Assembly: GCA_023853785.1 (NCBI GenBank)
Contig: JAJIRX010000874.1
Location: 1 to 64,000 of the forward strand
DNA length: 64,000 bases
Direction of reading: 5' to 3'
Source of the DNA: Psilocybe azurescens
Taxonomy: Eukaryota > Basidiomycota > Agaricomycetes > Agaricales > Agrocybaceae
The position numbers were made by a program, and so were the translations under genes. The notes under the pieces are model-generated. The model searched no databases and was not told where the DNA came from. It saw only the letters and a list, made by a program, of their open reading frames with translations. Every line of letters begins with the position of its first letter. Within the stretch, counting starts at the first letter, position 1. Positions 13,484 to 26,947 of this stretch are shown one piece after another.

Positions 13484-16400
13484 TTAGCAGCAGAAGGTAG
13501 AGGAGAGAAGAAAAAGAGAAAGGGGATCAAGGAAATGAGAACAGAGTGTGATGGAGGGTTATAGGCAGACAGTGCTCAGCTGAACCAAACTCGGCTTTGA
13601 TGCACGTTGCAAATACCCAGACCCATTTATTCCAAATTACAGAAAACAACTTGGACTAACTCACAACATCTGACTCCATATCTCGACCCGAATGCCGACC
13701 TCATCAACGTGCCATGTCCGAACCAGTTCATTTTACCCGATCTTCTTCCGTCCACCTCACTGCTTTCATTAAAACATATCCGAAAAAAACATACCCTATC
13801 TCTTCCCCACAACAAACATATCTTGCTTTCTCTATCACTCTTACTGTCCGTCCCGTCTCATATGTACACCCAGTGCATCCAGTACCGCGCATACCGCATC
13901 CCTGTCCCGTTCCAGTAATAATGCCCATAGCCCTACTTACCTTCATGTGCCTGTCTGTGCAAATTCGGAAAACACACGCCCTGCCTCAAAACATCCGAAT
14001 CAGCACTCATCATAAGTACTAGAAGGAGTTCCATCACCATCACGCGACCCACCTCCCCTCTCGATCTCCCACCAGAACCCCCACCGTGCCACTGATTGTC
14101 GTCTGCCTCGAGGCGCCGTGCAATTCCAATAGCGCTGGGTAATCGCTGATAGCGCGCCCCATACGTCGCCAAAAGCGATGGCGCGAAGGTGTGGTCCTGC
14201 ACCCCGGCTATCATCTCGCCTCTTCAGAGGCTGTGAAAGGTCCATTGCGAGACTACATACACTATTACAATTGACTCTTGTCTTCCTAATTGACTTTTGT
14301 CAAGCTGCGAAGACGTCGCTGTTGCGCCGCAAAACACCACCATCTGCCATACCAGCGGCCACTAGGGCCCATCACACGCCGAACTCCATTATTATTCAAG
14401 TGTTCGCATGCTGTATACAAGCGCCTCGCTCACTGTTCAATAAATAAACACATACGACGCATACATGTAATGGAATGCTTCTTGCTGCTCCAAAAAAGAC
14501 ATGGCATGGGCATCCCTTACGAAATGTCATAAACCCTGGTGAAATGTGTACGATCCCTACCCCGCCGACCCCAGTATCCGAGTAAATACTACCATAAAAG
14601 CCCCCCAAAACCGCTGGAAAGTTCCTTATCTCTCATGCAGCTTCCCTTGCTATACGATATATGATTAGCAACTCGACATCCGACGACAGGACACGCTCCC
14701 TCAGCAAGCACACCATCATCACCAATCCAACCACGGCCTGTAGCCTAGCGAATGGCAGTGATACGTATGATGGCACTTTCCATGCTTCCTTTCCTTCTTG
14801 CCTTCTCTCGAATCAAAGAAACCAGAAAAGAAAAGGAGCACCTTCGGAGACTATTGTTACTCGCGTTAGGCGTTCAGGTCCGGCCAGACGCACCCACTCT
14901 GGAGCCTAAAAAGAATCCAGGACGTAGTTAAGTTAGCAACCAATTCACTTTTCTAAACATATGTTGCCCCTTAGCCCTAGTACGTGCGCTATTCCAAAAA
15001 AAAAACATACAGGCTCATGGTTGAAACACAAAAAAAACTGTATAACAAAGTACTTTAGCAGGCGTAAGGAACAACCAATCCGCCGGCGCTTCTCCTTTCA
15101 CAGTAACCTTTCATTTGCGAGGATTCAACGCGCAACGCAGCTGCCTTGAGGCCAAAGCGCAGACATAGATACGACATTTAACATATCAGCGAACGTTTGC
15201 TGCAGCGTATGTATAAACAAACATTCGAAGCCGTTCGCCACCAAACCAAGGTCCAAGATTAAACAAAAAAATATCAACTTGCCAAAGATCGAAGCTCAAG
15301 ACCGCCACCAAGAAGCCGCGGTATTTACAGAATAGCCCTTATAACGAAACAAGAAATCAACAATCCATTGAACGACGACCAATCAATCAACGAAAGCCAC
15401 GCTAGATATGAACAGCTCCCGCACAGTACATTACAGTGTCAAACGAAGCGAAGCGCGAAGGTCCACCATCCGAAAATCCTTTAGAACACCCCCGTAGAAA
15501 CGCAGAGAGAACACACACTCGAACCACCAGAAAATCATCACAGAATACATAGCCACCAGCACACAAGCTCGCCATTTCATATCGATAACGGCTTGCGCAC
15601 GGCAGGCCAGGCCAGGGCTTCCTTTGCTAATTGGCCCCCGCAGGGCTTCCCACAGAGCTCCCACCATCGATAAGCTGTCATGTCTATAATAAGCCATCCT
15701 GGGATGAGTCACAGAGCTGAGCCGAGAGGAACCGAGCTTGGCTCATGACCATGGCCCATTCCCGCGAAGATCAAATGGGCACTTGATGTTGTACTTACAA
15801 CTTACTTACCCTGCGGAGATGCGAGCCTGTGAACCGGGTCGAGTCGCTGGATGATGTCATGGACAGGGGTTACATCCCAGATTGCGCACACCCGAGGCAA
15901 ACCCCCGAGCTCGATGACCGGTTCAGAAATGGAAAAACGTCAATCGCCACAGTTGGATATGCAGGGTATGAGCAAGGTCTTTCCTAAGATAAGCAGGCAA
16001 ATATAAAGTATACCCAACAATAGGTGCTTAGGCAGACCCAGGGCAGCCCTCTGAGAAATGATCCAGGGTCCAATATAGGCGCAGCGTGCTTACGTTCTGC
16101 TTATGTCCGAGCTTCCCAAACGGGAAGTTGCAGACAGCCAATTGAACGCCTGAGCCACAAGCCAAGCCCAAGTTGCCGTACTGCAAAGCAAGGTCCTGTT
16201 ATAACCGTAGCCAATGTCCGACAGCCCAGGCGGGGCGCGCAGGGCATAGGGCGTACGCCGTAGCAAGAGTTTCATACATAGAATGAATTCGGTGCAAAGA
16301 TATTTGTAAATCGGCCCGCGCTTGACGAAATCCATCAGAGACATACCATCATGCCAGCCAAGCCAGCTGTGAAAATGACACTGGGTTCGCGGTCCTTTGC

Positions 16401-17515
16401 ACAAGGATCTGAACGGGTTATTGTGGTCGTCCTGTGAAGGCCACACCACAGCGTTGCACTTCGGGCGAGGGCGTGCCGGAGTGGCCAACCGCGTCGATTG
16501 TCTATTCACATCATGATGGGGTTGATGAGAATCAAAATCAAAAAGGAAGACGACAACAACGCAAAGGGATCGCCACCGTCGGTCCTTCCTTCATCGCCTT
16601 CTCTTCTACGCTCTCGTCACAAAAGGAGAAGCAAAGCCAAGTGACAGAAGCCCAATCGCAACATGATTACGAGCAAGGGCTGCTTTATTAACAGCAGCTC
16701 ACGTTCGTCGTGCAACGGATTCTCCGACACAATGACACAAAGCAAAGGAATGCCACCCTCGGAGTATCTTTATCGACACAGATAGCGTCTCGTCCCGGAT
16801 GTTGTGCTTGTCTTGGTCTCGGGGTATTCCATTGAGGATGTCATTATCCATCCCTGAGGCAAAGTGCGGAAAATGAAAGGCGAGACTTCTGCTGTTCGCG
16901 GATCTTCGAACACCTCGCGGTGATAACACAGTAGTGAGTGCGTTATAATGTTAGAAAGGCTTATCGAGCCAGTCAACAGCGTAGGCGTAGCTGATGAGCC
17001 AGAGCTTGTCCCGAGATCCAGGATACTGGTGTCAGTGTCGACGCGGCCAGGAAGAGAATAATGTTCCCAAGAAATAAAAAAGGGTCAGAATCAACCACCA
17101 CCACAAAGCAAGTTGATTCCCTTACCTGCCCTTTGCTACAGATCACATTCATTCACAGCGTTTAGCATGTCGATCAGAAACGCGAGCTGTCTCCGCATAG
17201 ACCATTCCACTTAACTCGGAGAGCACCAGAGCGAATGGTGAATAGCACTCGGAATCGGATTCGGATTCGGAGAAAAAGACGCAGAAGACATATCATGCAA
17301 CTGTCCCATCCGAGACCTACGAAGGACCGCGAACACGCTGTCCTTTTAAGTTTTAGAGTTATATGAATCTGCGAAAGATGGGATGAGGCCATCGAGGACC
17401 TCAGCAGGTCAAGCAAGAGGAAGAGCGAAATTGAGGACGGCAGCCTCGTGTCGAACGTCTCTTCTGTGAAATCACAAAGTAGACAGCAATATACGCGCAA
17501 GACCCCATAGCGCTG
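13484..17515. other. Gene-poor interval upstream of the GATA factor
   Basis: Contains the pyrimidine-rich leader side of the GATA factor gene (CTTTCTCTTTTTCTTCTC on the minus strand near 13510). Beyond that only short unconvincing frames. The segment 16961-17515 on the minus strand has fragments such as RMGQLHDMSSASFSP that might belong to the next gene, but no consistent splicing could be found. Confidence 0.35.
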
Positions 17516-18390
17516 CTAGGGCGTCTGAATTCTGGGTATCCGCTTTTGTACGGTCACCGGTCGACCATCAGGTTGAAGGTGCTGCAGGGCAGTGTCATCG
17601 TGGAGGGGTACAAGATGGGCTTGCAACGTGTTGTGGTGGAAGAGAGAACAGAAGGAGAGTGAAGTCAGGCTCTTACATGTTTTGAGGAGAACCTCCCACT
17701 CCCGTCGGGCCAACGCGATATCGCGCTCGATCTACTATCAAATCGATGGATAGATGGATTACACTGTGTCAGCTATATGCAGGACGGGGGACGAGAAAGC
17801 CATCTTTTTGTCTCTCTGGCCAACTCCGCTGCACACGTCGAGATCTGGATGATTGCGAGATTATCGTAGTCAATCGCCCAATTTTTTATGAAACGAGGGC
17901 GATCAACGATCGGAAGCACTTACACGGATTACGTTCTCGCTGAAAGGCGGGGAAACTTCAATGAACCCGGATCGAAAGGGTCGTGGAATCGAAGCTGATC
18001 GATGTCTTCAACATAGTGTGTATTTTCTCAACTTCAGGGCTATCCAAGGTCCATGCCCATAGCTCTAAATAAAAAAAAGGTTCAATCAAAAATTAGGACG
18101 AGTCGAGACGAACGCGAGTCACCTAAAACACACTAGAACCTCCCGAAGTATCTGGAGACGAAGGAGGGTAATCCGGAAAGTTATATTCGGATATATATAC
18201 TCAAGAGGAGTCGGTTTGGTATGAAACGAGAGGAAATAGAAAACTGACGTTACGTGGACATCGCGCTATCCATACATGTTCCGGGCTCCTTCCGTTTAGA
18301 TTTTTATAGGTTTCCGTCCCGTAATCAGCGGTAGATAGTACCGAATTAGTGTCTTCTCCTATCATCGTATAGACTGCCACAGATGCTAAG
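17516..18390 (-). CDS. Unrecognised spliced gene
   Basis: No family recognised. Several minus-strand segments read like protein and join at consensus introns: FPDYPPSSPDTSGGSSV, then ELWAWTLDSPEVEKIHTM, then SPPFSENVIR, then ISTCAAELARETKRWLS, then ERDIALARREWEVLLKT, ending VTVQKRIPRIQTP with the stop at 17516-17518. Introns seen are gtgactcg..tttag, gtaagtgc..tccag, gtcctgca..tagtag and gtaagagc..gcaag. One-base frame breaks in short homopolymers are needed at three places, including one near 18124. The upstream limit is uncertain; an open segment starting MIGEDTNSVLST near 18362 may be the N-terminus. Fairly sure it is a gene, unsure of ends and function. Confidence 0.45.
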
Positions 18391-19436
18391 CTCCCCTGGT
18401 GGTGGATGGATTCACATTTCAGTTTCGTGCATTATCGATGATCAACTGCTTCAACACTAGCAAGTCGGAGGTTGGTCCTGAGGCCCGGTGTTCGGTTCAG
18501 CATGCAGCTGACTAACTTTCGAAAGTAGAGGCCATTCTCATAATTATGAGAACACGCAGGATAAGAGAACTCGTCAGGGGATGAAGAGAGTTGACGGAAC
18601 AGGGCCTGCCGCATGTCCAACACATGTTCGCACAGACACCAGTGAGACAGGCACAGACGCGTCGGGTCACAGCATCACATGATCGTTGTTGCACTCAGGG
18701 GCGCTTGGCCAAAAGTAGGTTCGCAGAGGTTCCAGTGTGGTAATGCCGATGAGGCGAGAGCCGACCTACATATGCATCAACGATGGGCACAGCCTGCGCA
18801 GAAGGACTGCGGCAGAAACTACGGGACTGACTTCTTCTGCTGCGCGATCTGTCAGTCAGCTGATTCCACGCGCAGCTGCGCAGCAAATATTAGTTCACAG
18901 AGGCGGGTTTTATATCCTTTCAGACGTCGTGTTATATTGTATTGTATGATTACTTTACGACCTTTTCTATTTCGAGGTCATACACTTGTATCAATTAGCT
19001 GAATCACTGGCCAAAAATTCTCGAATTTTTTATGCTGGTCGGCGGTATGCTTAACACTTGACCAACATACAGTAAATATCTAGGTTGTCGGGAAGACTAG
19101 CGGTACACATGGTGATTTTTTATGTGCGCAGATCATCTAAGCTTGTCAAGTTTTGACATACTTACGTATATTCTCTGGGTGGGCTCCAAAGGCCGTACGT
19201 TCCATCTTCCATCTTAGTTATACCTTTTATGCATTCAAACCAATAGTAGTCTACTCTATTATCTGATCCATGTTTAGTTTTGTCGTTATATCGCGCCAAG
19301 AGGTATATAAGACCGATGGTAAGGAACCACTCGAGCAGAATTTTATACTCCAGTTTCTGCCCTGACCTCCATGTAAGAACTTTAGCATTCCGTCACAAAA
19401 ATGTTATCCTGAAAATTTCCCAGATAACCTTCTACA
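18391..19436. other. Intergenic region
   Basis: Nothing recognised on either strand. It lies between two divergently transcribed genes and so should hold both promoters. Confidence 0.4.
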
Positions 19437-19921
19437 ATGATCGCGGAGCCTGCAACCTCTGATACTATGTGCCCTTCTCCACGTCTTCCCTTCCCATACG
19501 ATCCGCTACAGAACCTCGAGCAGCAGATGGAAAACTATCGACGAGCGAGTGTCAGGGGCGAAAAAATGGATATAAACGAGGCCGCAGACCAAGTCACACT
19601 AGCTATGAAAGAGGCCCTGCACGTTCACCCAGACCTCACTTTTTCCAATGAAATACGACGCAAAAAACGAAAGGGAAAATTCACCAGGATGATGTTCCCT
19701 GGGGCCGAAGACGATGATACGCCACTTAAGCAAGTTGGACGAGGGTGCTCACTGTCCTCTTAACACCGATAGCGTTTGCTGGGATGGGCATTTATGCAGT
19801 TGGTTTGATTGTGGAGGGTTCTGGAACTATGCTCAAAGGAATTGGGTCCATTGGAAGACGAGCATATGTATCGCCGCGCCGAAGGAGTCGATCAGAAACC
19901 TCAACAGTGGTAGACGAGTGA
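19437..19921 (+). CDS. Small single-pass membrane protein of unknown function
   Basis: Starts MIAEPATSDTMCPSPRLP and has a charged N-terminal half with an amphipathic stretch (DINEAADQVTLAMKEAL) and a basic patch (RRKKRKGKF). It then passes into one strongly hydrophobic segment (RVLTVLLTPIAFAGMGIYA) followed by a short basic, Ser-rich tail ending TSTVVDE. A one-base gap is needed at 19734-19737 (KQVG should probably read KQVWTRV); without it the frame stops at 19763 before the membrane segment. No family recognised. Likely a single-exon gene of about 160 residues in some internal membrane; the membrane location is inferred only from the hydrophobic segment. Confidence 0.6.
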
Positions 19922-20279
19922 AATTTCCTCTCAAAAGGTTTCAAGTTGTATCGTTTACCAGTGAGGTCAAGTAAAGTGGCTTGCAATTTGGGGCGAGACG
20001 TTGGCGAGACGAGTACTGGGGCTCTAGTAGCCAAGTAGTCAGTGCTGGGAAAATGGGAAACTGCACTTAATGTATGATATATTTATGACATTCTCTATGA
20101 AAATTGTGCTATGTGTTCATTTTATAACTCACTGAAGACGAAGTTCCGTCCTGTTTCGCGCAAACCTCGGCGCTTAATCTCTTGATAATCCCATTATCTT
20201 ATCTGGCGATGCAACACAATTAGCGTGAGAGATCTTCGTCACGGTGACATTGAAAACTTTCAAACCGAGTTTCTATTTG

Positions 20280-21506
20280 TCAGAATTTAGAGAAGCCTTC
20301 TACAAACCATCGAATTATCTTGGGAGTTAGCTCTGACAACTTTTTCTCATCAACCATGAAATCATAGAATGGGTCATTGTGAATACCGTACTCATCGATG
20401 AGCAACTGAGCACCCCGTGGTCCTTGCAGAATGTCTGGGCGAATTCGATGATGTCATCTCGAATGCACTCCATACCCCCTCCAGTTATCAGCACCCTATC
20501 AACGATGCTCTCGGCATTTGCATACCATCCCGGGGGCGCATAGGAAGCGTCGATATATGGAAGACAAGCCTCGTCGGGCAGACCAGCAATCACTCTGTCC
20601 CCGAAATCCGCAAATTTGGCGGCCGGTGCAACCACGTCCCAGTTATCATTCTCGCTGTACGACCTGACGCCTTCTCTCGCACGGAGAAATACCCAGGGCG
20701 ACATGAGGTAGGCTCCGCGAAGTTTTGTCCCAGGAGGTACGCTGGGGACGCCATCCACTGGGTGCAACATGTGGAGGAGAAATTGGAGCACCAAGTTGCC
20801 ACCCGCTGAATCGCCTGTGATCTGTATGTTGCTTCCATGAATCCCGTTGGATATGAGGTGATCTATAGTTGCGACTGTCTGCCGAAGAGGCGTTGGGAAT
20901 TCGACTTCTGGAATGAGGGCTATGAAATCCAACGACAAGGTTAGAACACAGATTCGACGATGTAACCCGGTCAAAGCCTACAGTAATCCAGGATTGCAAC
21001 GCTGACATCCGCTCCTCCTTGTTCTTGCAGTGCGAGTTGAACATATCTCCAAAACTTAACCGAATAGTCGCCCATCGGCAACGAAAATCCTCCTCCGTGA
21101 AGATATAAAATTACTCTTTCCGACTGCTTGCTGCCGATCCACATTAGCTGTGCTTGCTCTGCACCAACTCCAATGGTTTCTATGACCGGCTGTACTGAAT
21201 TTTGCTTGCACCACTTTTTGTACGTCTGAACTGACGGTCCTATGATGGTGACAAGGCCCGGAACGGTCTGCGTATACACGAACCATCGAAACCCGGCATC
21301 GCCGACAACGCGCCTCCATGTCTTCTTCCTTTCGCCTGGCACAAAGAAAGATATCAATAATCGCCAAAGGAGAACAATGGCTAGGGACCTTCATTGGTAA
21401 GCAATTGCAAACAACGTTCTGGGTCAAAAAACTGACGCAGTGTGAAGAGGAAGAACAGTAAGTTCGCCGTATTTCTCCCAAGATCCCAAATAACTCTGAC
21501 GTTCAT
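20280..21506 (-). CDS. Alpha/beta hydrolase, HSL type, copy A
   Basis: Serine esterase of the hormone-sensitive-lipase branch (Abhydrolase_3), the family that includes fungal steryl acetyl hydrolases; substrate unknown. Exon 1 starts MNVRVIWDLGR with a hydrophobic N-terminus (NLLFFLFTL) that may anchor it in a membrane. An intron (gtccctag..tgccag) joins to GERKKTWRRV. The oxyanion-hole motif is LYLHGGGFS, the nucleophile elbow GDSAGGN, and the catalytic His lies in EYGIHNDPF. A second intron (gtaggctt..catag) sits after VAILDY. One base is missing in a G run at 20413-20416; after it the frame reads AQLLIDEYGIHND and ends EGFSKF at 20280. It is followed head-to-tail by a paralogue at 21765-23021. 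Confidence 0.82.
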
Positions 21507-21764
21507 CTTCTTGCACGTTGACAAGATTTAGGAGGGTAATACGTGGTGGTTGAGGTCTTCGGGCAGCTATTTCATTTAAACTAGATGCCCTTAAGTTTAT
21601 ATATCGAAGTTCTGATATGCTCCCGATCGAGGTACTTTAAATCGCTCTTAAGGTGCTTCGAGATCAAACAACCCTCTTTGATATGATGCTGAATATGTAA
21701 TTAAGCTTGCCGATTTACTAAATTAATGGAGCATAAACTATGTATTCATCGACATCGAACGTCC

Positions 21765-23021
21765 CTAAGCTGTCTTCGCCACTCCCTTGTCCATCCAGTC
21801 CAATATCAAAGGCGTCAGATTTCCCAAATTCTTTATCCCTGCGAACTGATCCAAGTATGGGTCATTATGAATTCCATTTGCCTGGACGACGAGTGTTACG
21901 TCTTTGTGATGCTTCTCGACAATGCCAGCATATTTCTCTATCTCGAATCGCAGAGTCTCTGCAGCCCCACCGGTTATCATGATGCGCTTCACCAGCCTGT
22001 CAACACCGTCGAGCCATCTTTCAGGAGTATTGTTTCCCTCGAGATAAGGGATGATTGATTCGGGAACGCCATGAACGACCAAGGCACCCCATCGAATGAT
22101 TGTGCGCGCGTTCAGGAAATCGCCATATCCATCATTGGCGAAAAGAACGTTCTCTTCGTTGACAGCCCTCGTCCATGGAGAGATCATGAGCGCGCCATCA
22201 AGCGGGCCAGATAATTCTAGCTTGGGCGTTTTTTCGAGTGGATGGAGCATGTGTGACAGGATTCCATGAATCAGCGCCCCACCCGCAGAATCCCCGACTA
22301 GCTGAAGGTTCTCTGGCTTGACACCGGAGTCTATTAGGTGTTGTACAGCCGCTATCGCTTGTTTGAGCTGCGTAGGGAAGGGTGCGTCCGGGACGAGGGC
22401 TGCCATTCGAAGAATGAGCGATCCAGGTTAGATCGCGATTTTCCTGAATAAACTCACTGAAATTCAGCACCGCTAGTCCAATAGTTTTCCCCTTCTCGGC
22501 CAGACTTTTTGCACCAACGACCAAAACTCCAGCCCGCCTGGTGGCTGGCTGACGACGAATCCTCCCCCTGTCAAAGTCAGAATTAAAACAGTAGTTTTTT
22601 TGTAGCCGCAGAACTGGCAAATACCATGGAAGTACAATATTATCTGTTCGGTATACCTAGGCCCTACCCATAGCAATCTCGAGTCGTTTCCGAGCTCTTC
22701 AACGATGTTGGGTAGGTTTCGCTCTTCGACGAAGGTATTATACATATCTTGGGTAGAACCAAGCATCCCACGGAGTTGATTAGGCGTCAGCTGCGAGACA
22801 ATCCAAAGCAAAAAAGTATCGGTCAGAACTCTTTTCAACGGCTTCTCCTTCACATAGCGCCCCGGAAAGGTGCTGCGATTAGGCTTTTGTTAACACAAAT
22901 GCTTTTCGTTTGCATTAGTCTCAGTTTCCACATTATTGACGACGTGTGTGAACTCACGAAATAAGGATAAGACCAGTATCCTTTTGAGCCTCTCTGAAAC
23001 AGATTGCCTTGCGTTGACCAT
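21765..23021 (-). CDS. Alpha/beta hydrolase, HSL type, copy B
   Basis: Tandem paralogue of the hydrolase at 20280-21506, same strand, about 260 bp away. Exon 1 starts MVNARQSVSERLKRILVLS and splices (gtgagttc..aaaag) to PNRSTFPGRYVKEKP. Motifs: LYFHG split by an intron (gtatttgc..gacag) from GGFVVSQPP, nucleophile elbow GDSAGGAL, catalytic His in NGIHNDPYL. A further intron (gtgagttt..ggcag) separates LAVLNF from TLVPDAPFP. The end is DKGVAKTA with stop at 21765-21767. A single A is missing in the A-run at 22504-22510, after which the frame reads SLAEKGKTIG. Substrate unknown. Confidence 0.82.
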
Positions 23022-24599
23022 AATCAAGTTTGATTTTTTGGTACTTGTTGCGATGATTTAGGAGAAAAAGCAAAGAAGTGAGTGGGATTTAGATTTAATA
23101 TTTTGCTCTCAATTCTATGTCGTTATATAGTAGGACCTACCGACCACAGTCCGAGTCTATGCTACTTACGAATACGGATAAGAACAATGCGGGGAGCATC
23201 GAAATATGCGGTATCAATTAATCCCAGTCTCCATATCATAGGACTTAGCACTATAACAATATTGATAAGCAGACTCAATCGATTCAATGATGCACACTGA
23301 TGCCAAGGCCTTCGAAGGTTTTCAACTAACAAAAACAAAAACAAAAACGACACCAGGCTTCTCCCTTCGTAAATCCTTTTAATGCAAAGGGTTTCAGAGG
23401 ATTGGCAGAAAGTGAATCTGAATTTTGAACGGGTTTCTTCGGTAGTGAAAGGTTAAGCGATGGGTAGATTCGGGCGCCTTTGTAAGTTAACTGCTATGTT
23501 AGATTTTATCCGCCCATTTCGTACTTCCTTTAGGCAAAACAGGTTGCTAATAAATGATGGGGTTTGACTTCAGCGTATTGTATTAATAAGTACTAGTTTT
23601 CCTGCTTAGACAACGTCGGGCATCGGTCAAGGAGACTCGGAAGTTCCGCCGATATTCTTCGGTTATGGAACAGCGCGGAACAATAGCGCTGTGCCAAGAA
23701 TCACACACCTCTAAGGCGTCAATCAATCTCTGCCGTTTCATTGCAAGAAATCAAAGAGCCATCACGAGCGCCTATTCTTCGAAACCAAATGTTCGAGTAA
23801 CCAAAAACCACATATATATATTTGTGTACTGCGTGTCGGCCTTACGACAAAGGTGCTAACTTTTAGTAGATAGTGCCATTCGTAACATGTAATGCCAAGA
23901 TTTTTTGAAGCCAATCCTCCAGATTTGCAAGGTTTAGGCATCTTTAGGCTTTTAAAACATCAAAAGGGCCGGTAGGTGCGGCATTCTCAGACTTGATGCT
24001 GTTTGGATCCTTGATGGGACTATCTTAATCAACGTGGTAAGTATGGCCCCCAAATGGCCCCAATGCATATTAATCTGTCACGACCAAGTATATCGTCAGG
24101 GCTCTAAATCGGAATGTATACAGCATCATATTTGGAAGAATGTAGCTGGTATGCCATCCCGCTGTGCGAGGGGCTTAGTCGCCTCAAAAGGGAACTCAAA
24201 GATATGACGTATTGCCGGACACGGCAAAATATTTTAAGCACAGCCACCTCGCCACGTTTGATCTACAGTGGCTTGGCATTTGCCATGCATTTCTCAATGA
24301 AAAATGTGGCGGTTACATTTACACACATGGTAACCACACACATAGGTTCTTACTCGACCCTGCCATCTTTCCCGGCCATTCCTTACATGTATGACTTGTA
24401 GCGACGTTCTGGGGTTTCACGGACTGTCAGGATTCGCTACTTAGATCTACAACCCTGTATCGTAGCACGGTAACCGGAAGTCCGGCCAAAGGACGATCAT
24501 TAAAATTAAAATCACAAACTCAACTTTCGAGCACAGCACAACTGTGGATCCATAGATAAAATTTTGCATGTAACGATCATGAAAACAGCGTGGCATATT
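23022..24599. other. Intergenic region
   Basis: Only short open frames without protein-like character. Holds the promoter of hydrolase copy B at its left end and the 3' side of the next minus-strand gene at its right end. Confidence 0.45.
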
Positions 24600-26947
24600 T
24601 TAACTAACGGCGCCTTGCGAAACTTTCCTCTGCCTCTCCCTGAGAGCTTGGGATGCTGCATCCAATTCGGCCCGTTCCATATGTTCCGAATGCCCGTCAA
24701 TTGTAGAACGGAGAAGGGAAGTATTTGTAGACGACGATCTAGATGTCTCATCAGGCTGGATAACCACCGAATCGTGTTCTTCATCGTTCGCCCTGTGAAC
24801 ATTAATTCCAGGAGGAACGCGAGGTACATTAGAGGCATAGTCCATTCTACGCCGACTCCGCGTAGGCGCAGCAGAGCGCGTGGTGCTATTACGAGAAACA
24901 TATCTGCCGCTGATTGTTTCGCTAGAATCTCTCCTAGATAGGTACCCGTCGGTTCTGACGTGAGCGGCAAGCGGTCTAGATGAAGCTATGAGCGGAATCT
25001 GGGACTCTTGAGTTGGTACGCGGTGGAAATCAGAATCCCGCTCGCTGTACATCGAGATACTGTCGCCATCGCCAAAAGAAAGGTTCGGGGTAGGCATAGT
25101 CGGTCGTTGAGATATTTTTGAAACAAGGTCACCGTCCTTCATGCGAAAGTGGACGATTCCGGCACCGTCTCCGGTGTCCTCCAATGTCCAAGCTTTAGAC
25201 GTGACTGTCGACAGAGAATCTCCTCTGAATAAACCGTCTTTACTCGGTGTCTTTTCATCCCACACCGTATCCCTCACGGATTTACGAGTTGTTCTGGACG
25301 CAAGATTAGACTTATCATTCTTTGTCATTCGAGGGGCACTTGCGGCCGCAGATAGATTCGCGGCAACAGCATTAAACGCGTTCGCGAGACCTGACCTGAT
25401 GGATGAAGCCCATGCTTCGTTTGTCACCACTTGTGGTGACCCGCCTGGAGTGGGAAGTGGACCAAGTTCTTCCCAGGGAGCTTCAGTCGGAGGCTTACCC
25501 CGATTTCTCAGACGTTCCATCATCGAACGATGAGGAACATCTGGTCGTCCATCCTCTTCCAAACCTGTCACTGGAGGTTTATATTCGCCTGAAGGAACAT
25601 ATGCTGGTTTCAAACTTGACGGGACATTGTTTACCACTGTCAGAGGACGGCGATGATCGTTCGAGTAAGTGGAAGCATCATCTCGAAGGCCTCGAGTTCC
25701 AGGACCTTGGCCGCCTAAGTATGCAGGTAAATGGCGTTGGGAATGTTTGTGACGAACCCCGGCAGGGGTGTAGCCATCAATAGACGATATAGCTCCAAAT
25801 GACTCCGCTGAAAATAGATTATGCCCTGGGATAGAATGATCATGAAGACTCCAGGTAGAGCCGTTCAGGTAACTCTCCGAACGTTTGGGTTCTCCAACAT
25901 CACGGTCGCCGCGAGGGGTCCAAGCCTGTAGGTGGGCCATATCTTCACGACTTGCGAAGTTCAAGCCATATGGGCCTGAATAATAGCCATCCTTGGATTT
26001 ACCAGCCTCCAGTCCACCATCATCATCGTTACCAGCTCTACCCCAAGGAACGAACGTTTTGGCCCAGCGTTTGCGTCTTGCGTGAGATTTAAGGCGAAAC
26101 CACCAGGCAATCAAAGCAGCAAGAAGTGCAATACCAGCGATAGTTCCCAGAACGATTCCAACGTAGTAAGGAGGACTGTGCACATTGAGGTTTGACCCTG
26201 TGCCTGGAAGAGGAGGAGCGGTAACTGTCTCAGTTGGAGTTTGGTCGCTTGAGGTACTGGTCGCTATCGCCGAAGAATTGATAGAGCTTGAGCTCGAGAA
26301 AGTAAAGACAGAGCTCGAGGAGGAAGTAATGACGGAGGAAAAGCTCGAAACGACTATAGTTTGGGTTGATGAAGTTGAAATGGAAATCATGGTCATGGAC
26401 GAACTTTGCGATGACAACATCGTAGAAGAAATGTACGAAGATGAAGAGGCAGCAGATACAGTCCTTGAGCTACTCAGAAGAGTTGATGCCTCAGACACAA
26501 GAGTTCTCGTTGACTCGGAAGAGGGGTAGACAGTAACGGTGACAGTACTCGATGTGGGCTGTGTAGGTGGAGAGGACGAACTTCCTGTAAACACCACTGC
26601 AGCTGGACTATCAGTGCTACTAGCTATGTTCGAAGTATCTGCTCCTGCCGTTTGTGAAAGGAGATCTTGGCTCAAGATTGAGGGTGGGGGGTAGCTATGC
26701 TAGGTGAGACCTGAGTGATGGGAATCGCAGTCGTCACAGGAAGTGCTGGTCCAAACGTAGATGGCGGGCTATCACCAGTAATTACATATGGTGCTGCAGG
26801 CTGAGCGGAACCTCCATCATTCTGTGAGACCTGTAGTCCACCATCCGGGTCCAGAGTGAAGAGTGGTATTTCGTCAGAATCAGTGTCATGGCCAGATATG
26901 GCTAGCTGATGTTGGCGATGGATACTATGTGGAATGCCTGCATCCAT
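24600..26947 (-). CDS. Ser/Thr-rich single-pass membrane protein (sensor-like architecture)
   Basis: From the N-terminus: a segment MDAGIPHSIHRQHQL, a long stretch extremely rich in Ser and Thr (roughly residues 90-250; likely O-mannosylated extracellular stalk), one transmembrane helix (YVGIVLGTIAGIALLAALIA), a basic stop-transfer (RLKSHARRKRW), and about 450 cytoplasmic residues rich in Ser, Arg and Pro, ending RKVSQGAVS. This is the layout of fungal Mid2/Wsc-like wall sensors, but no WSC Cys domain is present. One C is missing in the run at 26685-26691, separating the first about 90 residues from the rest. The ATG at 26947 is the first in frame; upstream in-frame codons (KSHAHSSFS preceded by a hydrophobic stretch) resemble a signal peptide, so a spliced upstream start is possible. 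Confidence 0.75.

Noticed and set aside
16455..16530. tRNA-Ser/Leu-like start (GTGCCGGAGTGGCCAA)
   Set aside because: No anticodon stem, no T-arm consensus and no acceptor pairing could be formed downstream.
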